Below are positions 8,522 to 20,939 of a stretch of 64,000 nt of DNA, piece by piece; positions within the stretch are counted from its first letter, which is position 1, and each line of letters starts with the position of its first letter. This DNA is from Oegoconia quadripuncta. Lineage: Eukaryota; Arthropoda; Insecta; Lepidoptera; Autostichidae. Position numbers and translations under genes: made by a program. Below the pieces are notes generated by a model. The model was not told the origin of the DNA. It saw only the letters and a list, made by a program, of their open reading frames with translations, and searched no databases. The DNA lies in NCBI GenBank assembly GCA_949316235.1, contig OX438748.1, positions 30,870,836-30,934,835 of the forward strand. The letters run 5' to 3'.

Positions 8522-10061
8522 GGCAAGTCAAGCAGAAACGTTTTTTAATAAAATAATATATACTTACAAGGCCCTTAATGTGAAATTAAGTATGGTTATA
8601 TAAATTACGATGAGCGAAAAGACAGGGGAAAATTAAAGTCACTTAATACCCACCCAATTCTTCACTCGACAGCTTCCAGCTGATATCTAATTAAGAATAA
8701 TCAATAAAATCCTTGGTACGGTGAATAAAAACGGACAAAAGCATTTGCCATTCAGTCGACCGATTTCATAATCCCATTCATCCTCCGGAATGCCGGAAAG
8801 AAATCAAAATCGTTAGGCAAACGAGCTGTCTTATTGGGTCATTCGGGTTGCGTCGCTTGAGGTGGGGTCTCAGTATTAGCGCATGTTGAAGCCTCCCAAT
8901 ACTGCTAAGGGTCTGCTGAACGTCTAAGAAGACGCTGAGGTTCGACTTAACACTAGTCTCTTGGGTCTTATCCTGGATCTCAAAATATTCGTATCAAATC
9001 AGCAGACCAAAACAAACAAGAAACCCAAACTCCACTGAAAAGAGATCTATGCTCTAAAGGAAGTTCAAATATAATTTGAAAATGTTTAAAGAAAATGCAT
9101 GGAAAATATCCATGGCATTCTTTAATTTTTGTAACTATGGCAGCTGAATTTGCTTGGTACGAATCCTTCAATTGCACCAATCCAACTGGCACTTGTTAGC
9201 CTTTTCTTTTATGTAAAGATTTGAGAATCGAATGAGCAGCTGAACTTGTGGTAAGTGCATCACTTTAAATTATTTAAAGAAAATGCTTAGGAAATACCCA
9301 TTCCGTTTCTGTAACCATGGAAGATGAATTTGCTTAGTATAAACGCTTATATCACCAATGCACCAATCCAACTGGCACCTGTCGACCTTTTCTTTTATGT
9401 AAAGATTTGAGAATCGAGCAAGCAGCTGAACTTTGTAAGGTTTACATCGAAGTCCTTAGGGTATAATAAACAAAGCACCTGGTGGAAAGATATTACTTCT
9501 GCCCATAATCACTCCCAGGGATTTAGTTTGATGTGTACTGAACTGAAATGAACTGAAATTAGGAATATCTGATATTTTTCATCCTGAAGACTGATATGAA
9601 ATACCTATTAAGCCTGTCATTTCACTTTCTTATCATTCACATCTCGGTCCAAATGATCATAATCCAACTGGCGCGATTGTAAAAGTATTCATGGAAGGGT
9701 TTGCCCTGATACCACGCTCTGGTAAGTCAGGTATTTAACAACAAACTACTGAATCTCGTGCCCATGACTAATATCTGTGATCTATGTTTTGTTGTTCTTC
9801 TATGCCAGGAGCTATGACTTTTTTAATCTTCAGCTGGAGCAACATGAGAACAACGATGCTGGCTTGCTTGCTTGGCGACGGAAACAGGGAAAAATACCCT
9901 GCCTGCCTCCTTCCAGCGCGTTAAAGGCCGGGACTCTGGTATATAATTTCGATAATGTGATCGAGGTTGGTCGCTCGCTTCGCAATTTGAAGTTATCTCA
10001 TTGGTCAACGTTGTCGGTGATGGTACCGATGGAGTTACATCATTTTGAGATTGATCGATTG
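8522..10061. other. Non-coding subtelomeric stretch with a diverged tandem duplication
   Basis: No gene seen. Bases ~9078-9267 and ~9268-9440 are two diverged copies sharing AATTTGCTT, CCAATCCAACTGGCAC and a segment reading CTTTTCTTTTATGTAAAGAT. The remainder is unrecognised. Confidence 0.55.
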
Positions 10062-10478
10062 GTTTTTTTTATCCACAACGGGGTTAGCACTTCCTCAATC
10101 ACACCTGATGTTAAGTGCAGATGAGGCCGAAGGTGTTAGCGTACTGACCCGGAAACCCCATCTTATTTGGGGGATTGGCTATCTTATCTCTGACAACCGG
10201 AACACAACAATGCTGTTTGGCGGCAGATTTAGATAAGAATAAGAATCGTTTATTTGACCCATTTAGCGACACACATATTAAAATTACATGAAATGTGAAA
10301 ATATACACAGTGAAATTGGGACCGGGTGAGATAAGATGGTGGTAGCTAGCCAGGCGGACATTTAATATGCCCTACCACCAACTAAACCGAGTACTAAATA
10401 TGTACCCCGCTGGGGATCGAACTCGCGACCTCCGGAACGTAAACCCAATGTTGTTTACATTGAGCCACCGAGGCGGTT
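10062..10478 (-). mobile_element. SINE-I copy, near full length, with nested insertion
   Basis: Reverse-orientation SINE-I from the A-tail (T run at 10062-10070) to the tRNA head (GAGCCACCGAGGCGG, ending ~10478). A ~95-bp element is inserted inside it, with AGATAAG at both edges as target-site duplication. Confidence 0.88.
10233..10328 (-). mobile_element. Short retroelement 3' end nested in SINE-I
   Basis: On the minus strand it ends in AATAAACGATTCTTATTC followed by short repeat units, like a LINE 3' end with a microsatellite tail. A second copy is at 48195-48297. The flanking AGATAAG duplication supports insertion into the SINE. Confidence 0.7.
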
Positions 10479-10789
10479 ATATTTATATTGATGGATAGAG
10501 CATACCCATCCTCCCATCAAGACATTGTTCCTTATTCTCTTTTGAAATACCCGCTGTCACTCGAACCACTCACACCTCCACTTAATTTAATCCATTTCTT
10601 TTACAGCAGAAGTGTTCATCAGATATATAACCTACATCTATATTTTTTCCTCTGAATGTCTTTGCCGTTCCTGTCAGTGTGGTGACTCTTTTCGCGACTT
10701 CAACATTATGCATTTATCTTTCAATAATTCTAGTCTCACTTGATTGTGAAGATACCCCCATGTTATTTTTATTTTATTTTAATCGTTTG

Positions 10790-11105
10790 GAAAACTTACA
10801 GCCTGTTATAACTAAGAATATAGTGAAATCAATTTCAGAAAGATTAGGTCCTTGGGGGCCGGGCGCTCTTAAATTTTTCTTTAATATTTCAAAGCGCTTA
10901 GTCGATGTCACTGGTGACCCGAGAGCTGGTTGTTTCCTCGCTCAACGCTTAAGCACAGTATTACAATATCTTCTTAAGTATCTGCATCAAACGAGCAAAC
11001 GCTGCCAGTGTTTTGGGTACCTTGCCTCGCGGCCCCAAATTTTTACATTTGTCTTAGTTTATATTTAAATTCCATCTCTTTATTTGTTATTGTTTTTAAA
11101 TAAAT
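10790..11105 (+). pseudogene. Non-LTR retrotransposon remnant with GPWGP/QRLS C-terminal motif
   Basis: A reading frame contains SERLGPWGPGALKFF, then KRLVDVTGDPRAG and AQRLS; in a shifted frame downstream it continues as KRANAASVLGTLPRG. This block recurs at the C-terminal end of ORF2-type proteins in several invertebrate non-LTR elements (recognition from memory). A related block on the minus strand near 63.3-63.6 kb shares GDxRAG, QR(L/I)S and (R/G)NAAS. The frameshift shows decay. The region ends in an A/T-rich tail with AATAAA. Family assignment is uncertain. Confidence 0.5.
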
Positions 11106-11635
11106 AAAAGCCGTTACAAGTTTTCGCATATTATAGATTTCTACATGAAAGGAACAAATTAAATTTAGAAAAAAATCACGTGCGTAACTTAAATACATGT
11201 AGTAACGTGAGTCCCCGCGAAGACCCCCATTTTATTATCTCCGTTATATTATTATAGTGATACAAAATGAAGGTGAAGGTTCCATATTCAGCAGTAGGCT
11301 CGCGCCGCCGCTACGTACTTTGTGCTTATGCACTCTGTTGTATTGGTGATATGATATTTTTAAGGATCTGTAAACATTTGACTACAGACTAGCCTTGTAT
11401 CGATTTTATTAAAATTTCACGGAGGATGTTAAATGAAACGCCAGACAATTTGTATAGTAAAATTATGAAATAATTTTTTTTATCTTTATTAATTTATAGA
11501 GTTTTAATTAAATGCCACCCTCATCGTGGTTTTCATGAAAACAAAATTGTGATTACAATCTAATACATGGAACTTTGCGTAATCCATGAATATACCAGAG
11601 GCGGGTGGTGCAAACCGTAGGCATGTGGTTAGGTT

Positions 11636-11865
11636 TGTGGTAAGGCATTTTAAATGTCCGCCTGGCTAGCTACCACCATCTTATCTAAGTCTGCCGCCAA
11701 ACAGCAACGTTAATAGTATTGTTGGGTTCCAGTTGTCAAAGATAAGATAGCCAGTCCCCCAAATAAGATGGGGTTTCCTGGTCAGTACGCTTCCACCTTC
11801 GGTCTCATATTCACTTAACATCAGGTGTGATTGAGGTCAAGTGCTAACCCGCTGTGAAAAAAAAT
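11636..11865 (+). mobile_element. SINE-I, 5'-truncated
   Basis: Forward SINE-I body starting near GGTAAGGCATTTTAAATG and ending in A8 at ~11865. The tRNA-like head is missing. Confidence 0.85.
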
Positions 11866-11877
11866 TTTAGTGTTAAG

Positions 11878-11997
11878 GTCTAACAGTTGTTTCAATCATT
11901 AAACTTTTAATGTTTGGAAACCCAAACAGTATTGTTTGGGATATCTCTGACCACCCCATTTGGGATAGAGGTCGTGACGTTATGTATGTATGTATGC
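11878..11997 (+). repeat. Dispersed repeat ending in (TATG)n
   Basis: Contains TTGTTTCAATCATTAAAC, TCTGACCACCCCATTTGG and a terminal GTGACGTTATGTATGTATG. Reverse-oriented relatives lie at 45809-45957 and 53707-53857. Probably the 3' end of a LINE or SINE. Confidence 0.6.
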
Positions 11998-12039
11998 AAA
12001 TAAGGTCTGACGTATGAGTTGAGACATTGAAAGATGTGT

Positions 12040-12140
12040 CGACTTCGAGCACTTCTTCTTCAATTTAAGAGCTATGCTCTTGTCGGTGGAGTAATGACCA
12101 CGTCTCTCTACTTTCCGCCCTCGTTTTAACCTCTTGGTAC
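12040..12140 (+). repeat. Dispersed repeat (GAGCTATGCTCTTGTCGGTG family)
   Basis: The core is found again inverted at 15618-15650 and diverged at 49350-49410. Likely part of an untranslated LINE region. No coding content. Confidence 0.5.
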
Positions 12141-12149
12141 GACACGACA

Positions 12150-14382
12150 TTCACCTTTTCTTTCACTTGATCAAAGTAATTACGAAGAGGTGTTAATGAT
12201 GATAAAAGAGAAGAGATGCCTGTTAGCCACATTGAGAACCGAAGAGGTCACTTCGAGCACAAGAAAGGAAAAAAACGATGGCCGCATTGTTTCGCCGCAC
12301 TTTTACTTAGATCATACCCTACACTAGAGTAAAAAATGCAATTTTATAATTAAAACAAAATTATGATAACAACTTTCATCTTAATAAGAGACTCGTGCAT
12401 GACGTCTTACACAGTTGGCTCGCAGGCACGTTTTCGCTGAAAACGTGATAAAACCGTACATGAGAAAGTTTTACGAAGTACATACTCCCGGTAAAGTAAA
12501 CCATTCTGATATATGACGTGCTTCCTCTTTTCACTTCTACATTCATTTTTGATCCCCTGGAACTCAGCTAGAGTGCTTCCAAAGTGAATGAGAACAGCTA
12601 ATATCCACAAATCATTTAGATACCAAGGTAATCAAAGATATCGTAGCTTTGGGGTAAAACCGCATCTCACTGGGAGAAGGTATGAGCCATTATCCACCAC
12701 GGGCTCAAAGTGGATTGATTGATTTTGTGGCAATTAGTGGCCACCTAGAAATCAATGTTAAGACCACGCCAGATAATGCTTAACTTCGCTAATCACCAAC
12801 GAATTTTGAAAAGTATTTTTAAAAAGATTTATTTTTTCAGAGCTTGGCAGCGGCCATCATTGTTGCCTATCCGAATTGTATACCTAGTTTATATTCATTT
12901 AAGAGGCTGAAAGCATCTAAATTGGACCTAATGCGGTTCCTTTTGTATAAAACCTATAGCTCATATCATTACTGAAAAATTAGTAATCATTATTGATCGT
13001 ATTTCTGACCTAATGGCTGTTTTCAAAACATGAATACATAAACTTGACCCGAAAGAAAATAATTGTAAAGTAGTCTCTAAAAATACTCAAATTCCTGTTT
13101 TTCCTCAGTTATGCTTGAAGTAATGTTGTTGAAATTAAGTACAATTATTTGACTTAAGTTACTAAAACAAATGCCCGATTTCAATTTTCAATAAAATGTC
13201 TCTTTTAATTAAAATAATTGAAATATACGAAACAGTAGTAGTGAAAGCAGTGGTCTAAACGAGAATACATCGATACCGGGCCAACTTTTTGAATGTGATG
13301 TGATTGGTTTAGTAACCGGTATATATCAAGGACGGGGGTGCCTTCATTATAAATTGAAATATGTGTAGTTATTCTATGACATTTAATTTGCATACTTAAT
13401 GAATTCGACTTAAATAAACAAATTAAACTACTGATAAACACCAAAATTAAAAATGTACAAATGTGTGGTGGTGGCACATAAAACGTTCTGGCGGATGTTG
13501 TTTCAGGCATTCATTAACGTTTTAAAGTTCGGAATTAAAAAAAAAAAAATAACTACACCTTTTCGGTTGAGATTCTTGACGTTACAATTCCGGTAGCGTT
13601 GCGTAGAATCATTTCTTCTTAGCGAGTCGATGGCAAAACATCAAATTTTTGAGGACCATGCACTAACAACTATTACGGTCGTCGTTCCTCAAAACAAGGA
13701 CCAGTTCACATTTAAAACAACTTATGATTTCAACAGTAGACATGAGATACCGTTTATTAATTCTTTGCAGGACAGTACGGTTTATACCAGGGGTTGATCA
13801 TGTTAATAAACCGACACAACGGCTACTTCCGTAATTAAAATAATTGGTTAAAAGGTACTACGGGTATCACAGGACCATGATGATATAAATTTCTTTAAAA
13901 AAAAGACAAGAAATATAAAAACTTGGGGTGATACAAGGGACAATAAGGTATGAAAAATCAAGGTCGTCCCCTGCCTGGCAACCTACATTCCGCAAAAAAT
14001 TGATTAGCTCTCTTAATAATTGCTAATCTGAGAGTAATTGTTCCTATTTTAAAACTAACTCACCGATAGGTGTGGGGGGACAATAAAAGTTGACTTATAA
14101 AAAACATAATAATGAATTGGAGGAAAGTTTCTACAAATCTTTAGACGAGAAATCAACAGAACTCAGAACGCACCTTTTCACGGATTCTGTACATCAAAAC
14201 ATACAAGCCATTACGAATCCGCCGCGAGCGTAAAAAGTGAGCCTCATTCAAACGCTTTGCCGAGGTCGAGGCGTGCATTTTTCACTAGTTTCCACCTACT
14301 GTTGGTGTAATAGTGGGCAGACATGACGCCCGATCTTTTTAAAAGTTTCTCACAAGACACATTTCAATATTTTTAACATAAC
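12150..14382. other. AT-rich stretch, nothing recognised
   Basis: Only short, unrecognised open frames and no splice-consistent coding signal. I see no repeat family in common with the rest of the window. Confidence 0.5.
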
Positions 14383-14611
14383 ACATTTGGGGGACTGGCT
14401 ATCTTATCTCTGACAACTGGAACACAACAATGCTATTAACATTGCTGCTTGGCGGCAGGTTTGGATAAGATGGTGGTAGCTAGCCAGGCGGACGTTTAAA
14501 ATGCCCTACCACCAACCAACCCGAGTACTTAAACATGTACCCCGCTGGGGATCGAACCCGCGACCTCCGAATCATAAACCCAATGTTGTTTACATTGAGC
14601 CACGGAGGCGG
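14383..14611 (-). mobile_element. SINE-I, tail-truncated
   Basis: Reverse orientation. The tRNA head is complete (CCGCTGGGGATCGAACCCG and GAGCCACGGAGGCGG) and the inner body is present. The ~100 bp nearest the A-tail is absent. Confidence 0.85.
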
Positions 14612-15175
14612 CTTTCAATGATTGACCGAGCTAAATGTGGAAAACCACAGGCGAACGCGACTTCCCCACCAGCGTTCAGCTTAAACCTAATTACAAACTT
14701 TGATACCCACATGTGTTCCATTTCAATCATCCTTAAATAAGAATTAAACGTGGAATTGTACGTGGCTAAATGTAATCCTGGCTTTAGACGGCACGTGTGA
14801 GCGGTTTTTCTGTTTTTAGTTCGACAAACGTAACTCTTATTCCATTTTTCACCTTTTAGATACGTGCCCGTCACATTTTTAGGTTCCAACTGAAAAGAGG
14901 ACGAACACATATACAGCGTGGGGCCCGGAGCAGTGGCAAATAAAAAAAATCGAATTCTATAAGTCATCAGCAATTGGTTGGAGATGGTTCGAACCAATTA
15001 GAATCTAAAGCCCTGTTTTCGATTTTTTTCTATTAAAGTTAATCGCAAATTCAGTGTATTTGCAAGTTACTTGTAACCTACGTAGTGCGTTGTCGGGACA
15101 TCTCGTTTTCGTACTACGACCGAATGATAGATGCTGTCTTTGTCTTCATTTTGAAGTGTGTTTAGTTCCATTTCC

Positions 15176-15428
15176 TGTCGACCTGTGTATACCAAAAGGT
15201 CGCAGGTTCGAATCCCGCAAGGGGCATATATTTGTATGATGAATACGGACATGTGTACCCGAGTTATGGATGTTTTCATTGATAATAAGTATTTTGTTTA
15301 CAAAAAAAATGTATTTATGTAGTATATCAACCACCTGGTATCCACAACAGAAGCCTATAGTTGCTTAAAGTGGAACTAGATGGCGCTGTGTGTATGTCCA
15401 AGGATATTTATTTATTTATTATTATTTA
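15176..15428 (+). mobile_element. SINE-II subfamily B, head partly deleted
   Basis: SINE-II is a second tRNA-derived family (~240-265 bp) with B-box GGTTCGAATCCCGC and a poly-(TTTA) tail. Subfamily B is marked by ACCAAAAGGT..., GGGGCATAT and AGATGGCGCTGTGTGTATG. In this copy the A-box part of the head is shortened. Confidence 0.82.
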
Positions 15429-15617
15429 TTTAGATAAGTACTTTTATGTTTGTGTCCTTTGATAGAAAGATAGTATAGTCTACAAACCAACCCAAGGAAA
15501 TCGATGTTAGCAGTAGCAGCAATTATTATCTAAAGTAGTAACTATTAAGTAATCTGTGATTTGGTATAGATTTATTGTTGCCTAAGACACAGTATTTTAA
15601 GATCTATAAGACATTTA

Positions 15618-15662
15618 TTTACTCCACCGACAAGAGCATAGCTCATGAATTAAAAAAGTAGA
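15618..15662 (-). repeat. Dispersed repeat, inverted copy of the 12.1-kb family
   Basis: Contains ACTCCACCGACAAGAGCATA, the reverse complement of the core near 12075. Confidence 0.5.
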
Positions 15663-15694
15663 ATAGATTTATATAGGGCTATATATTATTATAG

Positions 15695-15870
15695 GTTTAT
15701 TGTTACTCCGACGGCAGGCCTCATTTCACTACGAGATCGAATCAAAAATGAAAAAATCAATAGAGGAACGAAAATCATCACAATAGCCGTATGGTTTCGG
15801 CACTCAAATAAAATAGAACCAAGCCGTTTCTTTCCGTGGGTGTCGTAAAAGGTGACTAAGGGACTTTCCA
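15695..15870 (+). pseudogene. RTE-like LINE remnant (RT C-terminal region)
   Basis: Encodes SLRDRIKNEKINRGTKI, close to the conserved (V/I)SLRDR(I/K)RN(E/D)EI segment after the RT domain of RTE-type LINEs. The next ~60 bp (CGTGGGTGTCGTAAAAGG) is a segment also found inverted at 46316-46350 and 54415-54450. The frame is broken. Confidence 0.55.
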
Positions 15871-16522
15871 CCAAAACATCTATAGAAAGCATAGTTCGGT
15901 ACAGAAGAAGCTTATATTGATTTATCTACACCAGCGTTCTGCCTCTGGCAACTAACCTTACGCATGTTTTTGTTTCGCCCTGTTTCATTGGCCAGAATGG
16001 CACACAGACAGATAAACAAACATCTCATCTCAAATTTTTACCCGACTGCCCAAGAAAAAAAGAGGGTAATGTTTTTAGAGTGTATGTATGTGGGATTAGC
16101 AAGGAGAAATTAGAACAGCAAACAATTTTATTTGAAAATATATCCAAATCAATGTGACCGTCTTGTGCCAACGTTGTTCGTCGTCCCCTTTCTCTCTTTA
16201 TCCCCATACATCCGTCTCTTATACACATCGTGTTCCGAAATACCACATTCAGTAATAATAATAATAATAAAAATTAATTATTTTCTCACCACAAATGACG
16301 CTTTACAAAGTGATTTTAGGACTAGGTAATACATAGAATACATTTGTGGGAAGACTGGTGCCTGAAAAGGAAGAACAAGAATTACAGGTCACCAGGCCCC
16401 CCAGCTATGGACATAGTGTATTAGAGCAGAGATATGGTGATTGAGGAAGAAACACTTAAGGAAAGAAACAAACGAGAAGGAAATCACGAAAAATAAGACC
16501 TGGTTTTTGGAGCGGAGTTTCT

Positions 16523-16630
16523 TTTTTTTTTTCTTTTTATATGAGAGGGCGGCAAACGAGCATGCGGGTCACCTGATGGAAAGCAATCACCGCCGCCCAT
16601 GGGCACCCGCAACACCAAAAGGGAGTTGTA
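16523..16630 (-). mobile_element. Dispersed SINE/LINE 3' end (GGTCACCTGATGGAAAGC family)
   Basis: T-rich edge, then GAGCATGCGGGTCACCTGAT...CACCGCCGCCCATGGGC. This segment is abundant in Lepidoptera (family memory). A second copy in the opposite orientation is at 34575-34672. Confidence 0.65.
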
Positions 16631-16944
16631 GTGTTGTGCACTATTTTTAAACCGCGACGAAAAAACTACCGGTGTTATGTGTTTGTCGGCGTTATGTGTT
16701 TATATGTCCAGTCTCTGTTCCCAAGCAATAAGCGGTCCAGTTGGAGTCAGTAATATCCTGCAATCGGCCGTCCTGCTCTTTCCGATATATCCATCCCGTT
16801 CACACCTCGCGGTCCGTTACACTCACATCCCACATGTAGGTATGTCATGGAACCTTGAAGGACTGATGGGTAAAGTATTACCTCATACATGCTCTTTTGG
16901 CCAAACCAGATGTAACTGTGATGCTCATACTTTCAGTTGGACAT

Positions 16945-17043
16945 TGAACATTCGTATTCATCACACAAACATTTACCCCTCGCGGGATTCGAACCCGCAA
17001 CCGTTGGTTTCGCTGACAGGGTCCACTACACCAATCGGTCGTC
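16945..17043 (-). mobile_element. SINE-II subfamily A, head fragment
   Basis: Reverse orientation. The tRNA-like head (CGACCGATTGGTGTAGTGGA, then a B-box) and the first few body bases are present; the body is lost. Confidence 0.85.
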
Positions 17044-17744
17044 ACACCAATAAAAACCTTTTTGTAATATAAAAACCTGTTTTTAAGAGAGCAACCCCTC
17101 GAATTTCTTGCTTGTTCTTCTCAGGGGCAAATTGTATTTTGAACAACCAGTGGCTTAAAATATGTAAAATTGACGTATTTTAAGTGTACCCTGTTCACCT
17201 ACATACAAAATAAAGCATTTTTGACTTTGACTTTGAAGAGGATCCTTAATCCATTAGACACTACACGATACACTCGAAAGAAAACTATGGAATCGTCAAA
17301 CCCATGATCCCCTTTACCTACACATCCGAAATCACATTATACGAGCACATTGAAAAAAAATTTTCCAATGAATCCACTTTCCCAGAACGCGATGATGGAT
17401 GGTGTTGTGTGAAATATCGCCAACTCTAAATGGGGCCTAATCAATCTTATATAAGTATTCCGAGCATCACGTAGTATTGCGATTTTTCGTCCGGATTCAA
17501 AAATAGCTTTGCAACTTTTTTCTCTTTTCTTTCATAGGCTCGTAGAGAAACGTTCCACGATTTCAAAGGACACATATTTTTTTTTGTTTTGGGAATTTGA
17601 CTCTGCAAATTGCGCCGTTTATTCACGAAACTCGGCAACTGCAAACATCCCAATGCAAGAGGATGTTTGAAGTCTATGTCGGTCTATGTGTGTATGTGTC
17701 TGTAACAACTAAAACTATTCTTATTTTCGAGAGGTTCAGAGCCA

Positions 17745-17885
17745 CATTTAATAAGACCTGATCTGACCTGATAAAGATCGCGGGAATACATTGGATACAG
17801 GCCGATTCCAACCGGTCTCTCCGGAATTCCATGGAGGCCTATATTCGACAGTGGACGTGGCTGATATGACGATGATCATGAAGCC
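17745..17885 (+). pseudogene. RTE-like LINE 3'-end remnant
   Basis: One frame reads QADSNRSLRNSMEAYIRQW before a stop and ATGATGATC-like 3' sequence, the usual end of RTE-type ORF2 (W...W..L.EAYVQQW). 5'-truncated. Confidence 0.6.
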
Positions 17886-18415
17886 ATTTTGAAGATATTT
17901 GTTAGCTTATCTGGATTACAACAGATAATCGTAGTCACTCGTTTTTTAAATTTTCGAATTGTACGTATGATATTCTAAATTTTTAAGTTACAGTGGACTT
18001 AAACTCATTTGTCTAACCTATTATATTTATATCATAAATTAATTAATTTAAAAATATTTAGATTGATGTATATATAATGTGTTTATTTACATATTACAGA
18101 AATATATACAAAAATATTCGACTGAACAATTATTCTGCTTGGTGTCATTGCTTTCAAAATGTAGCCTTGTAGTAATTAAAAAATAGAAATAAAAATTTTG
18201 TGCAACGGTTACAACTTATAATAGAGTTGTATATGTATTTGTAATACAAATGGTTTTCTAGGTATAGGTGGTATTTCGTAGACCCACAAAAATTATTATC
18301 CTATTTAACAAGAAACTTGGTCAAAATTCTTATTTAGAAAATATTTATCTTCTAGAATGTTTACAGATAACCAATCATCAATTTCTGATACATAACTCAT
18401 TGATATCGATAATTG
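17886..18415. other. AT-rich stretch, nothing recognised
   Basis: No coding signal, splice-consistent exon or known repeat seen. Confidence 0.5.
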
Positions 18416-18541
18416 TCGGATAAATTCACATAAGTAATAAAATTAAATTTAAAAACTCATTGGTACATGGCATGCCTAGGAATCGAACCCGGACCTCCTA
18501 CATTGGGAGACCGCGTCTTAACCGCTGAGCCACCGACTCTG
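18416..18541 (-). mobile_element. SINE-III, head fragment
   Basis: SINE-III is the third tRNA-derived family: head GGTGGCTTAGCGGTTAAGAC, B-box GGGTTCGATTCCCAGGCA, body with GAAAACATCGTGAGGAAACC and a GATGATG tail. This reverse copy keeps the head and the start of the body. Confidence 0.8.
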
Positions 18542-18544
18542 ATG

Positions 18545-19320
18545 ATTAGTTCTGAGGTAACGAACATTAAAAAATTACAACCGAATTGATAACTCCTTTT
18601 TTGAAGTCATTTAAAAATAAATAGTGAGGCGCACGCTCAACGCATTGGATGGACCATCTTTTCGTAGCTAACACAATCAACACATTGGTTTATGAATAAC
18701 GAATAATTGTTAAACTGATTTTATTCCGCAAGAAGACGGCGCAAATTAACCGCTCGCTCTAGAATTTATCTCTTTCCGACCCAATTACATGTTAATAAGG
18801 GACGCGCCAATTTAACCGCACATATTAAATAATTTTGGAGTATAGTTTTAATTACATTAAATTGTGTAACATATACTTTGAAACAAAGGTATTAGTTGGA
18901 GGGATTAGAGAAAATCCTGTTACATGTTACGAGCAAAATAACAAGTTGCAATGAAATATGAGCTCGGAAATTGAACACAGTGTAGTGAAGTCGCAGAGCG
19001 AAGCAGACATGTTGTTAAATCAAGACACGCGGGAGTGAGCCAAGCCAAGTTCAAGAAAAGGGAACTGGCTACGCGGCAGCCGAGTGTTAAATTACACGAA
19101 CCATTTGGAACTAATTTTGACACCTTGATAACTCAAAATCTATTTAACCTAGACACATAAAATTTGCTTTATTTAATAAAACCCCTTAGATTGACTAGCG
19201 AAGTCTAATCCTGGTTTGAATTATATCCTAAGTGAAATTAAATGTAAAAAATTAACTATTCATATTTCAGGAATATCTACAGAACTTCGCATACATTTAT
19301 ACCCTGTTCCATTTATATTA
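18545..19320. other. No gene or repeat recognised
   Basis: AT-rich, with stop codons in all frames at short intervals. Confidence 0.5.
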
Positions 19321-19324
19321 CGTG

Positions 19325-19608
19325 ACTTAACCGCTTCCGTGGATCAATGTAAACAATATTGGGTTTACGATTCCGTGGTCGCGGACTCGATCCTCAGCGG
19401 GGTACATGTTAAAGTACTCGGTTTGGTTGGTGGTTCTTATCTAAATCTGCCGCCAAGCAGCAATATTATTGTTGTGTTCCGGTTGTCAGAGATAAGATAG
19501 GTCCCCCAAATGTTTTGGGGTTTCCGGATCAGTGCGCTTCCACCTCATCTTCACTTAACATCACGTGTAATTGAGGTCAAGTACCAACCCGTTGTGCATA
19601 AAAAAAAT
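19325..19608 (+). mobile_element. SINE-I with internal deletion
   Basis: Complete but mutated head (B-box GGACTCGATCCTC). The segment GGGCATTTTAAATG...ACCACCATC is missing, so GGTTGGTGG joins TTCTTATCTAAATCTGCC. A-tail at the end. Confidence 0.85.
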
Positions 19609-19802
19609 ATCTTGCTGTTACCCGCGATTTTATCCGAATTCATTATAGAATTCATTCTAATGCAAAATATATAATTCCCACTAATAATACCTGTCCTACG
19701 GGAACCACTTACTTTTCCGAGGTCTGTCTACCAACCAAATTTCAATCAAATCCGTCCAGCCGTACTTTCCCCAAGGAACCATAGCCGAATTCGATCAAAA
19801 AA

Positions 19803-20024
19803 TCGCCTGGCTAGCTACCACCATCTTATCTAAATCTGCCGCCAAGCAGCAATGTTAATGACATTGTTGTGTTCCGGTTGTAAGAGATAAGATAGCCAGT
19901 CCCCCAAATGTATTGGGGTTTCCGGGTCAGTACGCTTCCACCTTCGACCTCATCTTCACTTAACATCAGGTGTGATTGAGGTCAAGTACGAACCCGTCGT
20001 GCATTTTTAAAAAAAAAAAAAAAA
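19803..20024 (+). mobile_element. SINE-I, 5'-truncated
   Basis: Body from CGCCTGGCTAGCTACC to an A-rich tail of ~16 bases. No head. Confidence 0.85.
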
Positions 20025-20362
20025 TTTCAATACCCGTACAAAGTAAATCATTCTGAAACTAAAGGTACTTTGGAAGTCCAACAATATTATGTTGAATTTG
20101 GCTATGGTTCCTAGAGTAAAGTTGTTCGTAGTTAGGAGTAGTGTCGCCAGCCGAAAATTGTTGGACTTCCATACTAAAGGTTACTTTAGTAACTTATTAG
20201 TAATCTGTGCTAAAGGTGGTTTCAGAATAATTAACTTTGTATGGGTAATCGAAAATTTTTGACCGAATTCAACTATTTCCTTGGGGAAAGTTGTTCGTTA
20301 TCCAGAGTAGCGTCACCAGTTAATGGGAATTACAGGAATTCAAATTCACCCTGTATATACAT
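20025..20362. repeat. Foldback element with ACAGGGTGAATTTGAATTC terminus
   Basis: Two inverted arms: GTACAAAGTAAATCATTCTG on the left, and TTCAGAATAATTAACTTTGT...GAATTCAAATTCACCCTGT on the right. Sub-blocks (GAACAACTTT, CCAACAATTTTCGGCTG) occur in both orientations. Relatives lie at 25612-25745, 37527-37745, 49417-50595 and 51808-51832. It looks like a non-autonomous foldback transposon; the superfamily is unknown. Confidence 0.6.
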
Positions 20363-20659
20363 AGACTCAAACTGTTGTATTAGGATGTAGTTAGGATTCT
20401 TTTGTCATCGATGTCAACAACCACGACATATGCTTAATATTGAACTTGGCTCCCATTTTCACATTTATATTTTTGATGGGATAGGTTTTTATGGGAATAG
20501 AAGTGTCACCGCTGCAGAAGATCATCACGAAGATCAAACTGTGACATAGATGTGTGATAAGACGCATAGGTATCTGTAACATATTTTAGAGGATTGTATC
20601 AGTTTCGAGTAACACTCGTATCTCTCAATAAATTATTGTCTATGTTAACTCTCTTAATC

Positions 20660-20908
20660 TAACTTAATATTATAAATGCGAAAGTTTGGATGTTTATTTG
20701 TTTGTTGCTCAACCACGGCATAACGGGTGAACGGATTTGGATGGAATTCGGTATATAGGTAGAATATACCCTATATTAAAGTGAGTAGTTCCCGCGGTAT
20801 AAACAAGTTTCCGCGATTAAGTTATATCTCACTTTGAATAGATCTCGCGGGATAAATAAAATTACATAAAGTTATTCCATGCAGGCGGAGCCGCGGGCGG
20901 AAAGCTAG
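20660..20908 (+). mobile_element. Helitron-like non-autonomous element (tentative)
   Basis: Begins near TTAATATTATAAATGCGAAA and ends GGCGGAGCCGCGGGCGGAAA then GCTAGT. This pattern is common in lepidopteran genomes; a CTAG-type 3' end fits Helitron derivatives. A TC...CTRR hairpin end was not confirmed, so the class is uncertain. Confidence 0.4.
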
Positions 20909-20939
20909 TAGTTTTTATATAATTTATTGAATACGTGGG

